From assembly GCF_002933295.1 (NCBI RefSeq), contig NZ_PSSW01000007.1, forward strand, positions 124,001 to 188,000: a stretch of 64,000 bases of DNA. Reading direction: 5' to 3'. The notes below the pieces were generated by a model that saw only the letters and a list, made by a program, of their open reading frames with translations, was not told where the DNA came from and ran no database searches. Source of the DNA: Marinobacter flavimaris. Its GTDB lineage: Bacteria; Pseudomonadota; Gammaproteobacteria; Pseudomonadales; Oleiphilaceae. Each line of letters opens with the position of its first letter. Positions within the stretch are counted from its first letter, which is position 1. Below are positions 53,382 to 63,815 of the stretch, piece by piece. Position numbers and translations under genes: made by a program.

Positions 53382-54554
53382 TCAATCCTGCGGCTTAACC
53401 TGGAATACGGCCATCTTTCCGCTGTTGCCAAAAACCAGCAGGTTACCATTGGCGAGGCGCTGTGCCGGTACGCGGATACCCTCATCGTCGAACTCCAGCT
53501 GGCCAACCAGCTTGCCATCCTCACGGTCAATGACATGCAGGTAGCCTTCAAAATCGCCGACCACCAGATAGTCTTCATAAACTATTGGCTGGGTCAGCTG
53601 CCGCCAGGCCAGACGATCCTGGGTCCAGACTTCCCGACGATCAGAGCCTCTCAGAGCAACAATGTCGCCATTGGCCGAGGCCAGATAGATCTCGCCGCCA
53701 CCAATCATCGGGGAATAGAGGCTGGATGCCTTCCGGCTCCAGATCTCCTGCCCGGTACGAATATCAACGAGGGCAAGTTTGCCCTGGTAGCCAACCACCA
53801 TGACGGCGGTCTCAATGACCAGGGGCTGCCCCGTCACGTCAACCAGCCTTTCAAGCTCGGTGCGCCCCTGAGGCTGGCCCACTTCATACTGCCACATGGG
53901 TTGCCCCGAGGCTGCCGCCAGAGCGATCAATTTGCCACTGGCAAAGGAGGCAATGACAACGTCTCCACCGACCAGCGGCGCCGCAGCAGCCCTCATGGAC
54001 AGAACCGGAACCGTGCCGTCGTACTGCCAGAGTTTCTCACCATCGGTGGCACTGAATCCCAACACCTTGCCGTCCGTCGTATGGGCCACCACCAGGGAGC
54101 CGTTGGACTGGGGCGACGACAGTACTTCGGTGGGCAGCGACTGGCGCCACAGCTCGGAGCCGTCCTCACGGGATAGCGCCACCAGATCGGCGTTCTCGGT
54201 GGTCAGATAGAGGTTCTGCCCATCGCCACCGAGGCCCGAGAAGATGCGCTCTTCAAATTCAGATTCCCAGACAACCTTGCCGGAATCCGAGGCCACGGCG
54301 TAAATCTCACCATTCGCCGATGCGGCGTAGATCAGATCCCCGGTATTCAGAGGTGCCAGGTAGAGAAAATCACCATCATGACCGTCGCCCACGGACATGC
54401 TCCAGACTCTCTTGAATTCGGCAGACGCCTCAATCTCGGGAACCGGAACAGGTTGTTCGAAAGTATCCGTGGTGCTACACCCGGAAAGTGCCGCCAGCAT
54501 TGCCAGCGCCATCAGCAGTCCGCGTTTTGAGATCCTGTCGCGGATAACCGGCAT
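53382..54554 (-). CDS. bamB: Outer membrane assembly lipoprotein BamB
   Basis: A 390-residue lipoprotein with lipobox LSGC (Cys26, Ser at +2). Eight-bladed propeller repeats of PQQ-like type (IYAVASDSGKVVWESEFEE, NADLVALSREDGSELWRQSL, VLGFSATDGEKLWQYDG, LIALAAASGQPMWQYEV and so on). It assists BamA in beta-barrel insertion. The ATG overlaps the yfgM stop (TGATG). Confidence 0.97.
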   Translation of the reverse strand: MPVIRDRISKRGLLMALAMLAALSGCSTTDTFEQPVPVPEIEASAEFKRVWSMSVGDGHDGDFLYLAPLNTGDLIYAASANGEIYAVASDSGKVVWESEFEERIFSGLGGDGQNLYLTTENADLVALSREDGSELWRQSLPTEVLSSPQSNGSLVVAHTTDGKVLGFSATDGEKLWQYDGTVPVLSMRAAAAPLVGGDVVIASFASGKLIALAAASGQPMWQYEVGQPQGRTELERLVDVTGQPLVIETAVMVVGYQGKLALVDIRTGQEIWSRKASSLYSPMIGGGEIYLASANGDIVALRGSDRREVWTQDRLAWRQLTQPIVYEDYLVVGDFEGYLHVIDREDGKLVGQLEFDDEGIRVPAQRLANGNLLVFGNSGKMAVFQVKPQD

Positions 54555-55210
54555 CAGGCATCCTCCCCGACACCGAGGTCTGCCAGTTTCAGTTCCAGAA
54601 TACCGCTACGACCCTGCTGGCTCTGCTCACGGGCAGCAAGATAGGCCTCACGTGCGCCCTCCCGGTCGCCCTGCGCCAACAGGATGTCGCCACGGAGCTC
54701 GGAGTACATGGCATCAAACGCATCGGCATTACCGGCGCCGTCGATGGTGGCCAGAGCATCTTCGTACTGGCCTGAGGAAAACTGGGCGCGAGCCAGACGA
54801 TTACGGACCACAAGCGCCAGTGCCTCATGCTCTCCGGTTTTTTCCAATGCCCACTTCAGGGAATCAATGGCGGCTTCGGCGTTGCCCTCCTGCATCAACT
54901 GCTGACGGGCGAGGATCAGGTTACCGTAGACCGCATAGGCGCTATCCGTGTAGTCCTCCCGCAGGGTCTGCGCGACGAAAGCGACGGTCTCGCCGCTGGT
55001 TTCATCGGCCTGGTCACTAAAGGCATTGAGGAGGTTGGCAAACTGGTTGGCTGCCTCGGTGCGTTGCTGCGCCTGATGGTTCTGCCAAGCCTGCCAGCCG
55101 AACACAATGGCCAGGGCTGCACCAATGCCGATCAGCAGAGAACTGCCGTTTTTCTTCCACCAGTCCTTGATCGCCTGGACCTGTTCTTCTTCGGTGCGCA
55201 ACTCTGCCAT
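54554..55210 (-). CDS. yfgM: YfgM-family TPR protein (periplasmic chaperone associated with Sec translocon)
   Basis: A 218-residue protein with an N-terminal cytoplasmic Glu-rich start, one membrane helix (SSLLIGIGAALAIVFGWQAW, about 23-42) and a periplasmic TPR-like helical region. ADLGVGEDA at the end is acidic. In E. coli YfgM binds SecYEG and PpiD. Conserved position between hisS and bamB. Confidence 0.94.
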   Translation of the reverse strand: MAELRTEEEQVQAIKDWWKKNGSSLLIGIGAALAIVFGWQAWQNHQAQQRTEAANQFANLLNAFSDQADETSGETVAFVAQTLREDYTDSAYAVYGNLILARQQLMQEGNAEAAIDSLKWALEKTGEHEALALVVRNRLARAQFSSGQYEDALATIDGAGNADAFDAMYSELRGDILLAQGDREGAREAYLAAREQSQQGRSGILELKLADLGVGEDA

Positions 55211-55262
55211 GGGGACTCCTGTTGTCGAATTTTTGCTTTTGTATCAGTAAATTTGGTCAGAT

Positions 55263-56543
55263 TCAGTTGGCCAGCGCCGCTGCCAGAGTGTCCGCAAGCT
55301 TGTCCTGGGCGATCTCCGCCTGCGGCTCGTCGGCTCGCAAGGGTTTAAGCCCGGCGGTGCCGTTGGCCACTTCGTTCTCGCCCAGAATCACCGCGTACCT
55401 GGCACCACTGCGGTCTGCCTTTTTCATCTGGCTTTTGAAACTGCCACCGCCACAATGGGAAACAATCACACGCTCTGGCAGGGCTGCCCGGAGCTGTTCA
55501 GCCAGAACGAGCGCAGGCGCCAATGCGCCCTCGCCCATCGCCGTTACGTAGACATCGGCATTGCTGTTTACGTGCTCAGGAACCAGTTCCAGCGTTTCCA
55601 GCAGCAGGATAAGGCGCTCAAGGCCCATTGCAAAGCCCACTGCAAAGGTCGGCTTGCCACCCAGCTGTTCCACCAGGCCATCGTATCGACCACCTGCACA
55701 CACCGTACCCTGGGCGCCGAGGCTGTCGGTAATCCACTCGAACACCGTCTTGCCGTAGTAATCGAGGCCCCGCACCAGCGCTGGATTCACTGAATAATTC
55801 ACCCCTGCAGCCTCAAGAAGCGCCTTCAGGCGCTCGAAGTGCTCGCGGGATTCTTCGTCGAGATAGTCGTCAAGGCTGGGCGCGTTTTCGAGGATTTTCC
55901 GCGTGGAAGGATCCTTGCTATCCAGAATGCGCAGGGGGTTCGATTCGAGGCGACGCTGGCTATCGGCATCCAGGTCTGCCTTGAACTGACCGAGGTAATC
56001 CACGAGGGCGGACCGGTAAACCCGACGGGACTCCGACGTTCCGATGGAATTGATCTCAAGCCGGGTATGCTCGGCAAGCCCAAGCTCTTTCCAGAGCCTT
56101 GCCGTCAAGATGAGCAGTTCGGCATCAATGTCCGGACCGTTCATGCCAAAACATTCCACGCCAATCTGATGAAACTGGCGATAGCGGCCTTTTTGCGGAC
56201 GTTCGTGCCGGAACATCGGGCCGGTGTACCAGAGACGGCGGGTCTGATTGAACAGAAGACCGTGCTCTTCGGCGGCCCGAACACAACCGGCGGTGCCCTC
56301 CGGGCGGAGGGTCAGACTGTCACCGTTGCGGTCTTCAAAGGTGTACATTTCCTTTTCGACGATGTCGGTCACTTCACCAATCGAACGCTTGAACAGATCG
56401 GTCTGTTCCACAATCGGCATGCGGATTTCCTGGTAGCCATACTGGGCCAGTACTCTGCGAACCGTGGATTCCACAAACTGCCAAACCGGCGTCTGCTCCG
56501 GCAGGATATCGTTCATCCCGCGAATTGCCTGAATCTTTGCCAA
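55263..56543 (-). CDS. hisS: Histidyl-tRNA synthetase
   Basis: A 426-residue class II synthetase. Motif 1 region [19 protein letters not shown], motif 2 ([24 protein letters not shown]), the histidine A-box region [16 protein letters not shown] and motif 3 ([14 protein letters not shown]), then the anticodon-binding domain ([20 protein letters not shown]). Standard length; 49 bases after ispG. Confidence 0.98.
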   Translation of the reverse strand: MAKIQAIRGMNDILPEQTPVWQFVESTVRRVLAQYGYQEIRMPIVEQTDLFKRSIGEVTDIVEKEMYTFEDRNGDSLTLRPEGTAGCVRAAEEHGLLFNQTRRLWYTGPMFRHERPQKGRYRQFHQIGVECFGMNGPDIDAELLILTARLWKELGLAEHTRLEINSIGTSESRRVYRSALVDYLGQFKADLDADSQRRLESNPLRILDSKDPSTRKILENAPSLDDYLDEESREHFERLKALLEAAGVNYSVNPALVRGLDYYGKTVFEWITDSLGAQGTVCAGGRYDGLVEQLGGKPTFAVGFAMGLERLILLLETLELVPEHVNSNADVYVTAMGEGALAPALVLAEQLRAALPERVIVSHCGGGSFKSQMKKADRSGARYAVILGENEVANGTAGLKPLRADEPQAEIAQDKLADTLAAALAN

Positions 56544-56592
56544 TGTTAACCCTTAACTTTTTCTGGATGGTTATGCCGGGAACTGGAAACAA

Positions 56593-57711
56593 TCAGTTGT
56601 CTGACCGGGCAATAATCGAATCTTCCTGTTCCTTGCGCCGTGCCACTTCCTCGCGAATCAGGCGCTCCAGATCATCCGTCAATGTCGCGTTGTCCAGCTT
56701 CTGGTTCGGCTTTCCCGCCATGTAGAAGAGGTTCTTGGGGCTCCCGCCGGTAAGTCCGAGATCCGCCACTTTCGCCTCACCCGGACCGTTTACGATGCAC
56801 CCGATGATCGCCACATCCAGAGAATCGTTTACATCCTCCAGACGAGCTTCCAGATCATTCATGGTCTGGATGACATCGAAATTCTGCCGGGAACAGCTGG
56901 GACAGGCGATGAAGTTTATACCGCGACTGCGCAGGCGCAGGCTCTTCAGTATATCGAAGCCCACCTTGATTTCCTGCACGGGGTCCGCTGCAAGCGATAC
57001 CCGGATGGTGTCACCGATGCCGTCCATCAACAGCATGCCAAGGCCAATGGAGGACTTCACGGTTCCGGATCTCAAACCACCGGCCTCGGTGATGCCAAGG
57101 TGCAGGGGCTGCTCAATCTGCTGGGCAATCTTACGGTAGGCATCGACCGTCATAAACACTTCCGACGCTTTCAGGCTAACCTTGAAATCCTGGAAGTCAT
57201 GACGATCCAGGATATCGATGTGGCGCATGGCGGACTCCACCAGCGCGTCTGCCGTCGGCTCGCCATATTTGCGCTGGAGAGACTTCTCCAGCGAACCGGC
57301 GTTCACACCAATGCGAATGGGAATGTTGCCGTCCCGGGCCGCACTGATCACGGCACTGACGCGGTCATCGCGGCCGATATTGCCAGGATTGATCCGGAGA
57401 CAGTCAACACCCAGTTCTGCTACCCGAAGAGCGATTTTGTAATCGAAGTGGATGTCGGCAACCAACGGCAGGGAAACCTGCTCCCGAATCTTCCCGAACG
57501 CCTCAGCGGCGTCCATGGACGGAACGGAAACACGCACTATGTCCGCACCTGTCTCCTGCAATGCCTTGATCTGGCCAACGGTGGCCTCTACGTCACAGGT
57601 TTCGGTGTTGGTCATGCTCTGCACCGCAATCGGCGCGTCACCACCCACAGGAACATTGCCCACCATGATCTGGCGGGATTTGCGTCTGATAATCGGGGAA
57701 TCCTGTTTCAT
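56593..57711 (-). CDS. ispG: 4-hydroxy-3-methylbut-2-enyl diphosphate synthase IspG
   Basis: A 372-residue TIM barrel plus ferredoxin-like C-terminal domain. The 4Fe-4S ligands Cys270, Cys273, Cys305 and Glu312 ([19 protein letters not shown]) match the E. coli numbering exactly. It catalyses the penultimate step of the MEP isoprenoid pathway. As an Fe-S enzyme it depends on whatever assembly system replaces the missing iscU-fdx genes. Conserved order with rodZ and hisS. Confidence 0.98.
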   Translation of the reverse strand: MKQDSPIIRRKSRQIMVGNVPVGGDAPIAVQSMTNTETCDVEATVGQIKALQETGADIVRVSVPSMDAAEAFGKIREQVSLPLVADIHFDYKIALRVAELGVDCLRINPGNIGRDDRVSAVISAARDGNIPIRIGVNAGSLEKSLQRKYGEPTADALVESAMRHIDILDRHDFQDFKVSLKASEVFMTVDAYRKIAQQIEQPLHLGITEAGGLRSGTVKSSIGLGMLLMDGIGDTIRVSLAADPVQEIKVGFDILKSLRLRSRGINFIACPSCSRQNFDVIQTMNDLEARLEDVNDSLDVAIIGCIVNGPGEAKVADLGLTGGSPKNLFYMAGKPNQKLDNATLTDDLERLIREEVARRKEQEDSIIARSDN

Positions 57712-57746
57712 GTCTTACTGACCGATATGGAAAATTTGATCAAATT

Positions 57747-58784
57747 TCAGATTGTCAGGGTGAATTCTGACCGGTTGTTAACAACCCGGTAGCCACCGAT
57801 ATCCACTGGCTCGCCCTGGAAACGGATGGATTCAACCGCATCGACTGCGCCAATCACAACCCTCAAGGGCGTCGGCCCCTCGATATCAATCAGATCCCCG
57901 TTACGCTGGAGCGAATTCACCAGGCGGTTACCGGCTGCGTCACTGATCTGCACCCAACAATCGTCACTGAAGCGAATCTGGAGTCGACCGTTGTCCGAAG
58001 CATCCGACAGCCCATTCGGGTCTTCCAGAACCGGCTCGGGGGTCTGGACGACCGCAGGAATCTGATCGGTAACAGGCTCGGTTGCATCAGCCGCGCCATC
58101 GTCCGTAGCCAGTGTGTTTTCAGGCAACTGATTTTCACCAACGTCAGTTTCAGGCGCTTGAGCCTCAGTTTCTGTTTCAGACTGCTGCACGGTAGGCGCC
58201 TCCGCCTCCATAACTGCCGATTCCGACTCTTCAGCACTGGCAACAAGCACAGGTTCGGAGCGCTCTGGCTCGGCCAACGCAGCCGATTCCTCGGCTTCAG
58301 CAGGAGCAGGCTCCTCCGGCACTGATTCCGGTTCTGTCGTCGGCTCGGAAGGCGCCGGGCCCTGTGAAGGAGCCAGAAAGGTGAAAGCAAGGTATCCGGC
58401 AATGCCCAGCACCACCAGGAAAAACAGAGCCTTGGCAAGCTGACGTTTACGACGTCTGCGACGTTCGATGTCTACCAGCGGATTGGCTTCCTGCTCCTGT
58501 TCCCGCTGTTGCCGAATGGGTTCCAGTTCCTGGTCGAGGTCGGCAATCACTGCATCTGCGTCCAGCCCAACCTGTTTTGCATAAGCCCTGACATACCCTT
58601 TCAGAAAGAGTTCACTGTCAATCTGGCTGTAATCTCCCGACTCGATCGCCTGGATTACCGAAGGACGCAAATGCTGCGCTGCTGCGACATCACCGGTACT
58701 CAGACCGGTTTTCTCCCGTGCCTTTTGAAGCTGCCGCCCTACGGGCTCCTTCATAGCTGGCTGTGAGTTTTCTTCAGTTGCCAT
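57747..58784 (-). CDS. rodZ: Cytoskeleton protein RodZ
   Basis: A 345-residue bitopic protein. The Xre-type HTH is at residues ~14-80 (GRQLQKAREKTGLSTGDVAAAQHL), which binds MreB. A basic stretch RRRRRKRQLAK precedes one membrane helix (ALFFLVVLGIAGYLAFTFLA, ~119-138). A long Glu/Pro/Ala-rich periplasmic linker (~140-265) is followed by a DUF4115 beta domain (LQIRFSDDCWVQISDAAGNRLV). It maintains rod shape. The start overlaps the pilW stop by 11 bases. Confidence 0.96.
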   Translation of the reverse strand: MATEENSQPAMKEPVGRQLQKAREKTGLSTGDVAAAQHLRPSVIQAIESGDYSQIDSELFLKGYVRAYAKQVGLDADAVIADLDQELEPIRQQREQEQEANPLVDIERRRRRKRQLAKALFFLVVLGIAGYLAFTFLAPSQGPAPSEPTTEPESVPEEPAPAEAEESAALAEPERSEPVLVASAEESESAVMEAEAPTVQQSETETEAQAPETDVGENQLPENTLATDDGAADATEPVTDQIPAVVQTPEPVLEDPNGLSDASDNGRLQIRFSDDCWVQISDAAGNRLVNSLQRNGDLIDIEGPTPLRVVIGAVDAVESIRFQGEPVDIGGYRVVNNRSEFTLTI

Positions 58785-59580
58785 TAGAAATCAGCACCTT
58801 ATATTGTTGGTATTCGACTGACTCCGGAAATTTGTTTCTGAGTTGAAGCGCAAGGCTCGCCTCCTGGTTTTCATCACTGTAGAAGCGGGCAATGCGGATT
58901 CCGGTAAGAAGGCTCTCCGGTGAGTGGACCAGACGCTGATTTCGCTGCATCAATGAAATCAGTCGCGAGTAATAGCGTGCCGCGTCGTCGTAGTCGCCAG
59001 TCTCTACGGACACCCGGGAGAGCGCCAGCAGGGAACGTGCATCGCCTCGTGTCAGCTCCACTGCGCGGCGATAGGATGTGGCCGCAGCTTCCAGTTCTCC
59101 GAGGCGCTCCTGGGTCATGCCCAGGTTAAAGAAAACCGAGCCGCGATCCTGATAACCGGTATCCCGGGACGCAGCACGGAATTGATCCCGCGCGTCTTCC
59201 ATCCGGTTCTGGCCGAACAGGAAAGCTCCGTAATAAACCCGCGCCCGTGTGTACCCTGGATCCTCGGAAATAGCCTGTTTGAAATTACGCTCAGCCAGTT
59301 CTGGCTCACCCTCGGCGTTATAGACAAGCCCCATCGCAGCCCTGGCGCCCGGGTCATCTGAATCCAGTTTCAATGCCCTGTCGAGGTGATGGCGTGCACG
59401 TTCAAGATTGCCCTGCCCAATATAGGCCGTGGCAAGTTTCACATAGTTATCGAGCGCTTCCTGCTGATCTGCTTCCCGTGAAAACCGACTGTCGGTAGTG
59501 GTAACGCAACCTGTAACCAGCAGGGTCAGCAACAGGGTGGCCAACACGAATGAACGTCGGTTTGCTGGTGGTGTTATCAC
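58774..59580 (-). CDS. pilW: Type IV pilus biogenesis lipoprotein PilW/PilF
   Basis: A 268-residue lipoprotein with lipobox VTGC (Cys25). TPR units follow in tandem (LATAYIGQGNLERARHHLDRAL, AAMGLVYNAEGEPELAERNF, YYGAFLFGQNRMEDARDQFR, FNLGMTQERLGELEAAATSY, ALSRVSVETGDYDDAARYY). It is the pilotin for the PilQ secretin in pseudomonads; no other pilus gene lies in this window. Conserved position between rlmN and rodZ. Confidence 0.94.
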   Translation of the reverse strand: MITPPANRRSFVLATLLLTLLVTGCVTTTDSRFSREADQQEALDNYVKLATAYIGQGNLERARHHLDRALKLDSDDPGARAAMGLVYNAEGEPELAERNFKQAISEDPGYTRARVYYGAFLFGQNRMEDARDQFRAASRDTGYQDRGSVFFNLGMTQERLGELEAAATSYRRAVELTRGDARSLLALSRVSVETGDYDDAARYYSRLISLMQRNQRLVHSPESLLTGIRIARFYSDENQEASLALQLRNKFPESVEYQQYKVLISNGN

Positions 59581-59621
59581 GGGTGTCCCCTTCCTCGATT
59601 GGGCTGCAAGACGTATCTGGT

Positions 59622-60734
59622 TCAGGGATTCACCTGCTGAACCTGAATATACCGCTGACTCCGCCGGGTTCTGTCCTCGACCCGCCCGACCAGTTGCCCA
59701 CAGGCGGCGTCAATGTCATCGCCCCGCGTGGTTCTGATGGTGGTGATGTAGCCAGCTTCGTTAAGAACGTTCTGGAACCGCCGCGTGGCATTCATACTCG
59801 GTCTCCGGAAATCGCTCTCCGGAAACGGATTGAAGGGAATCAGGTTGATCTTGCACGGAAGATCCCGCAACAGCACCGCCAGTTCCCGGGCGTGCTCGGG
59901 CTGATCGTTCATCCCCTCGATAACGGTGTACTCGATTGTAGCCTTACGCTTGTCTGGCAAACGGGCGAAATACCGCTTGGTGGCCGCAAGCAGCTCTGAG
60001 ATCGGGTACTTTTTATTCAACGGAACCAGTTTGTTACGCAGTTCATCATTCGGGGCATGCAGGGAAATGGCCAGTGAAACATCGGTAACTTCCGACAGGC
60101 GATCCAGCGCGGGCACCACGCCAGAGGTACTGAGGGTCACCCGGCGCTTGGAGATCCCGTACGCCAGATCCTCCATCATGAGGTTCATGGCGTCCACGAC
60201 ATTGTCAAAATTGAGCAGGGGCTCGCCCATGCCCATCATGACCACGTTGGTAATCGGCCGATCGGGGCCCGGCTCAAACGGCATGAAGGCCTTGCGCGCA
60301 ACCCACACCTGGCCAATGATTTCCGCCGCAGTCAGATTACGGTTAAAGCCCCGCTTGCCGGTGGAGCAGAAGGTGCAGTCCAGGCTGCAACCAATCTGTG
60401 AGGAAACGCAGAGTGTGCCGCGTTCGCCATCGGGAATCAGTACCGTCTCCACGCTGTTGCCGTTATCCATGCGCATCACCCACTTGCGGGTGCCGTCTTT
60501 GGAGGTTTCGTCGTACACCACCTCAGGACCACGGATCTCGGCAACCTGCTTCAGCTTTTCCCGAAGCGCCTTGCTCATATTGGTCATTTGATCGAAGTCA
60601 TCGGCGCCACGCTGATGGATCCACTGCAAAACCTGAGTGGCACGGAAACGCTTCTCTCCCAGGGACTCGAAGAAGGCCTCGAGCTTTGCTTTTGGCATTC
60701 CCAGGAGATTGGTTTTTTCAGCGGCCGCTGTCAT
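59622..60734 (-). CDS. rlmN: Dual-specificity RNA methyltransferase RlmN
   Basis: A 370-residue radical SAM enzyme methylating C2 of A2503 in 23S rRNA and A37 in some tRNAs. The cluster cysteines are 116, 120 and 123 ([13 protein letters not shown]). The methyl-carrying Cys is 345 ([11 protein letters not shown]), and the second catalytic Cys region is Cys109. [14 protein letters not shown] is the SAM-binding GEP motif. Another Fe-S enzyme downstream of the reduced isc cluster. Confidence 0.97.
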   Translation of the reverse strand: MTAAAEKTNLLGMPKAKLEAFFESLGEKRFRATQVLQWIHQRGADDFDQMTNMSKALREKLKQVAEIRGPEVVYDETSKDGTRKWVMRMDNGNSVETVLIPDGERGTLCVSSQIGCSLDCTFCSTGKRGFNRNLTAAEIIGQVWVARKAFMPFEPGPDRPITNVVMMGMGEPLLNFDNVVDAMNLMMEDLAYGISKRRVTLSTSGVVPALDRLSEVTDVSLAISLHAPNDELRNKLVPLNKKYPISELLAATKRYFARLPDKRKATIEYTVIEGMNDQPEHARELAVLLRDLPCKINLIPFNPFPESDFRRPSMNATRRFQNVLNEAGYITTIRTTRGDDIDAACGQLVGRVEDRTRRSQRYIQVQQVNP

Positions 60735-60797
60735 TTCATAACCTCGATCAGATAATCAATTCGGAGGCGACCGGATGATCGCCCCCGATCAACGCAA

Positions 60798-61226
60798 TCA
60801 ACCCCTCGGGCAGATCTCGTTGTCATTGAAGAAGTAAGCGATTTCGCGCTCGGCAGAAGCCGCGGAATCAGAGCCGTGAACGGCGTTTGCGTCGATGGAC
60901 GATGCGAAATCAGCGCGGATAGTGCCCGCCTCGGCTTCTTTCGGGTTGGTCGCGCCCATCAGGTCACGGTTTTTAAGGATCGCGCCTTCACCTTCCAGAA
61001 CCTGCACAACCACCGGACCGGAGGTCATGAATGCAACCAGGTCGTTAAAGAACGGACGCTCTTTGTGCTCTGCGTAAAAGCCTTCTGCCTGCTCCTGGGT
61101 GAGGTGCATCATCTTGGCAGCAACGATGTTCAGCCCAGCTTTCTCGAAGCGGCTGTAAATTTCGCCGATCACGTTCTTTGCGACCGCGTCGGGCTTGATA
61201 ATCGAGAGCGTGCGCTCAGTTGCCAT
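60798..61226 (-). CDS. ndk: Nucleoside diphosphate kinase
   Basis: A 142-residue kinase equilibrating NTP/NDP pools. The catalytic His117 is in [16 protein letters not shown], the N-terminus is [18 protein letters not shown], and [18 protein letters not shown] binds nucleotide. It starts only 68 bases after the iscS stop, where pseudomonads have iscU-iscA-hscB-hscA-fdx-iscX in between. Confidence 0.98.
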   Translation of the reverse strand: MATERTLSIIKPDAVAKNVIGEIYSRFEKAGLNIVAAKMMHLTQEQAEGFYAEHKERPFFNDLVAFMTSGPVVVQVLEGEGAILKNRDLMGATNPKEAEAGTIRADFASSIDANAVHGSDSAASAEREIAYFFNDNEICPRG

Positions 61227-61294
61227 GGTATTTCTCCAGTTTGTGGATGGTTAAAATTCTGGCCTGCGATTATACGCAGTCCGGGGCAAACTTC

Positions 61295-62443
61295 CTACCG
61301 CACTGCGCGGAGGCGACTAACAACATCAACTATTTGCGCGCTGGCAAACGCCACTTCCTCGTTCGTGGTGTAGCGGCCGATGGAAAAGCGCAGCGCACGA
61401 TGGGCCTGCTGTTCACTCAACCCGATGCCACGAAGCACATATGAGGGCTCTACCGTGGCTGAAGCGCAGGCCGAACCGGAGGATACCGCCAGATCCCGAA
61501 GGCCGAGCATGAGGGACTCCGCATCGACGCCTTCAAAGGAAAGATTCATTATGCCCGGGACGCGCCGGGATTCACTGCCGTTGAGAGTGACACCCTCGAG
61601 AGGCCGGAGCCCCGAAAGAAACGCCTCCCGCAGGGCTTCCAGCTCCTCCACTTCCTGTTCAAGCGCGGATTGGGCGATCTCGAACGCCTTCCCCATTCCG
61701 ACAATCTGATGGGTGGGGAGCGTTCCGGAGCGCATTCCTCGCTCATGGCCACCACCATGAATCTGCGCCTCAATACGAACATCTGGCGACCGCCTGACGT
61801 ACAGGGCGCCGACGCCCTTCGGGCCATAAACCTTGTGGCCGGAAAGCGCCAGCAGATCCACCGGCATGGAGCCAACATCAATTGCCATCTTGCCGGCGGC
61901 CTGGGCGGCGTCTACGTGAAAAAGAATGCCTCTCTGGCGCAATTCGGCACCAATGGCGGCAATATCATTGATTGTTCCAAGCTCGTTGTTCACCAACATC
62001 AGGCTGACGAGCACGGTATTTTCCTTGAGCGCGTCCAACACCTGATCAAAACCGATGGTTCCGTCGGCTGCCGGCTCCAGCCAGGTGACTTCAGTACCCT
62101 GATGCTCCAGCCACTTGCAGGTATCAACAACCGCTTTGTGCTCGATCCTGGAGGTAACGATATGAGCGCCCTGCCGGCCGGCAACCGCCCCTTTGATGGC
62201 GAGGTTGTCTGATTCCGTTGCCCCCGAGGTCCAGACAATCTCCCGCGGATCAGCGTGAACGAGACTGGCGACCTTCTTGCGTGCAGCTTCCACTGCGGCT
62301 TCTGCCTGCCAACCATAGGCGTGGGTGCGGGATGCCGGATTACCGAATACACCATCCAGCGTGAGGTATTTCATCATTTCATCAGCAACGGCTGGATCAA
62401 CGGGCGTGGTGGCCGCGTAGTCCATATAAACGGGCTTTTTCAT
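61295..62443 (-). CDS. iscS: Cysteine desulfurase IscS-type, lacking the C-terminal tail
   Basis: A 382-residue PLP enzyme that takes sulfur from cysteine. PLP-binding Lys204 is in [12 protein letters not shown], the loop cysteine is Cys326 in [19 protein letters not shown], and the PLP-contact residues are [14 protein letters not shown] and [10 protein letters not shown]. Alignment by eye to E. coli IscS (Lys206, Cys328, 404 residues) is almost gapless, but the protein ends at SRLRAVR. It therefore lacks the last ~20 residues, which hold part of the IscU docking surface. The bases after the TAG do not encode the missing tail in any frame, so this is not a frameshift. ATG 62443 is used; the open frame upstream lies in iscR. 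The gene is 22 bases after iscR. Confidence 0.93.
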   Translation of the reverse strand: MKKPVYMDYAATTPVDPAVADEMMKYLTLDGVFGNPASRTHAYGWQAEAAVEAARKKVASLVHADPREIVWTSGATESDNLAIKGAVAGRQGAHIVTSRIEHKAVVDTCKWLEHQGTEVTWLEPAADGTIGFDQVLDALKENTVLVSLMLVNNELGTINDIAAIGAELRQRGILFHVDAAQAAGKMAIDVGSMPVDLLALSGHKVYGPKGVGALYVRRSPDVRIEAQIHGGGHERGMRSGTLPTHQIVGMGKAFEIAQSALEQEVEELEALREAFLSGLRPLEGVTLNGSESRRVPGIMNLSFEGVDAESLMLGLRDLAVSSGSACASATVEPSYVLRGIGLSEQQAHRALRFSIGRYTTNEEVAFASAQIVDVVSRLRAVR

Positions 62444-62465
62444 GGATTCCGGAAACTTGTTGGTG

Positions 62466-62963
62466 TCAGGCCGGCGCCTGATCGGACAGGCGTTCGGTAT
62501 TGATGGTTTCAGAGCCACTGTCGGACTGGCGGCGATTTTGCCGGTCCGCAACCTGGCGAATTTCATGCTTCCTCATCAGATCTCCGAGACTGATCTCGCT
62601 GAGAAACTGATGAATCTGATCACTGAGATCAGACCAGAGGTGGTGGGTCAGACATTTCTCGCCATTCTGGCAATCGCCTTTGTTGCCGCACCGGGTGGTA
62701 TCCAGCGATTCGCTGACGGCATCAACAACTTCGGCAATGTAGAGATCAGCCGCAGGACGACTGAGCCTGTATCCACCACCGGGACCGCGAATACTGACAA
62801 CCAGTTTCTGGCGGCGGAGACGGGAGAAAAGCTGCTCCAGGTAGGACAGTGAGATTTCCTGACGCGCCGATATATCGGCCAGACTCACCGGCCCCTGGTC
62901 TCCATGCAGAGCCAGATCCAGCATTGCCGTAACGGCATAGCGGCCTTTGGTGGTCAACTTCAT
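62466..62963 (-). CDS. iscR: Fe-S cluster-sensing regulator IscR
   Basis: A 165-residue Rrf2-family regulator. The winged helix ([48 protein letters not shown]) is followed by the 2Fe-2S ligands [13 protein letters not shown] (Cys92, 98, 104) and His107. Cluster-bound IscR represses its own operon. The downstream operon here contains only iscS. A Glu/Arg-rich tail follows residue ~135. A 22-base gap separates it from iscS. Confidence 0.97.
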   Translation of the reverse strand: MKLTTKGRYAVTAMLDLALHGDQGPVSLADISARQEISLSYLEQLFSRLRRQKLVVSIRGPGGGYRLSRPAADLYIAEVVDAVSESLDTTRCGNKGDCQNGEKCLTHHLWSDLSDQIHQFLSEISLGDLMRKHEIRQVADRQNRRQSDSGSETINTERLSDQAPA

Positions 62964-63008
62964 AGCGTCAGCCCCATGGCGGGATTGAATCTCAAAAATG
63001 CAGAACAG

Positions 63009-63041
63009 AGTATGAATTGACCAACCATTTCAGTCAAGTAT
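63009..63041 (-). promoter_or_regulatory. iscR: iscR promoter with overlapping IscR type 1-like site
   Basis: Minus strand: -35 TTGACT (63037-63032), a 17-base spacer, -10 CATACT (63014-63009). The upstream half, ATACTTGACTGAAAT (63041-63027), fits the E. coli IscR type 1 half-site ATASYYGACTRWWWY completely. The other half fits only about half the positions. The site overlaps the -35, as in the autoregulated E. coli operon. Confidence 0.65.
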
Positions 63042-63815
63042 TCAGCGCCGCACCTCTTCGTCGTCTCGCACGCAATCGAAATCCTCCTCGTGGAGCGGTG
63101 GCAGTTCGCCATTCTGGTATTCACTGTTCACCTTGCGCAACGCCTTGCACATATTCTCTATGCGGTCATCCACGGCATGCATGTGATCAAGCAACGAGCG
63201 CATGGCCCGTGCGACGGGGTCCGGCATTTCTTCTGTAACGCCGTATGCATCGAAGCCCATTCGCTCTTCCATCTCCTTGCGGCGGGCATCGTCTTCGCCC
63301 TGGCGTTTGACAATAACGCGGCCAGGGATACCTACAACGGTTGCTCCCTCTGGCACTGCCTTGGTAACCACCGAGTTTGAACCAATCTTGGCACCCTCGC
63401 CTACTTCAAAAGGCCCCAGAATCTTGGCGCCGGCACCAACCACCACACTGTTGCCAATCGTGGGATGCCGCTTACCCTTGTTCCAGCTGGTTCCGCCCAG
63501 CGTAACGCCCTGATAGAGGGTTACGTCGTCGCCAATCACCGTAGTCTCACCAATAACAACACCCATGCCGTGGTCGATGAAGAAGCGACGACCAATGGTT
63601 GCACCCGGATGAATCTCAATGCCGGTAAGCCAACGGGCGATCGTCGAAATGGTCCTCGCAAGCCATTTCAATCCCAAACTCCACAACCAATGGGAAAACC
63701 GATGGAAAAGCAGTGCGTGCAAACCGGGATAGTTGGTGAGCACTTCAAAGGTATTCCTGGCGGCGGGGTCCCGATGGAACACGCTGTTAATGTCTTCCCG
63801 CAAACGCTCAAACAT
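63042..63815 (-). CDS. cysE: Serine acetyltransferase
   Basis: A 257-residue left-handed beta-helix acetyltransferase that makes O-acetylserine for cysteine synthesis. The N-terminal helices ([20 protein letters not shown]) are followed by hexapeptide repeats ([52 protein letters not shown]) with the catalytic His in [11 protein letters not shown]. The ATG at 63815 was chosen over the one two codons upstream because of its spacing to AGGA and agreement with pseudomonad starts. It overlaps the trmJ stop by 8 bases. Supplies cysteine to the desulfurase encoded next door. Confidence 0.96.
   Translation of the reverse strand: MFERLREDINSVFHRDPAARNTFEVLTNYPGLHALLFHRFSHWLWSLGLKWLARTISTIARWLTGIEIHPGATIGRRFFIDHGMGVVIGETTVIGDDVTLYQGVTLGGTSWNKGKRHPTIGNSVVVGAGAKILGPFEVGEGAKIGSNSVVTKAVPEGATVVGIPGRVIVKRQGEDDARRKEMEERMGFDAYGVTEEMPDPVARAMRSLLDHMHAVDDRIENMCKALRKVNSEYQNGELPPLHEEDFDCVRDDEEVRR

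Noticed and set aside
62444..62566. N-terminal extension of IscS by 41 residues
   Set aside because: It lies inside the iscR coding region in another frame; IscS homology begins at the ATG at 62443.
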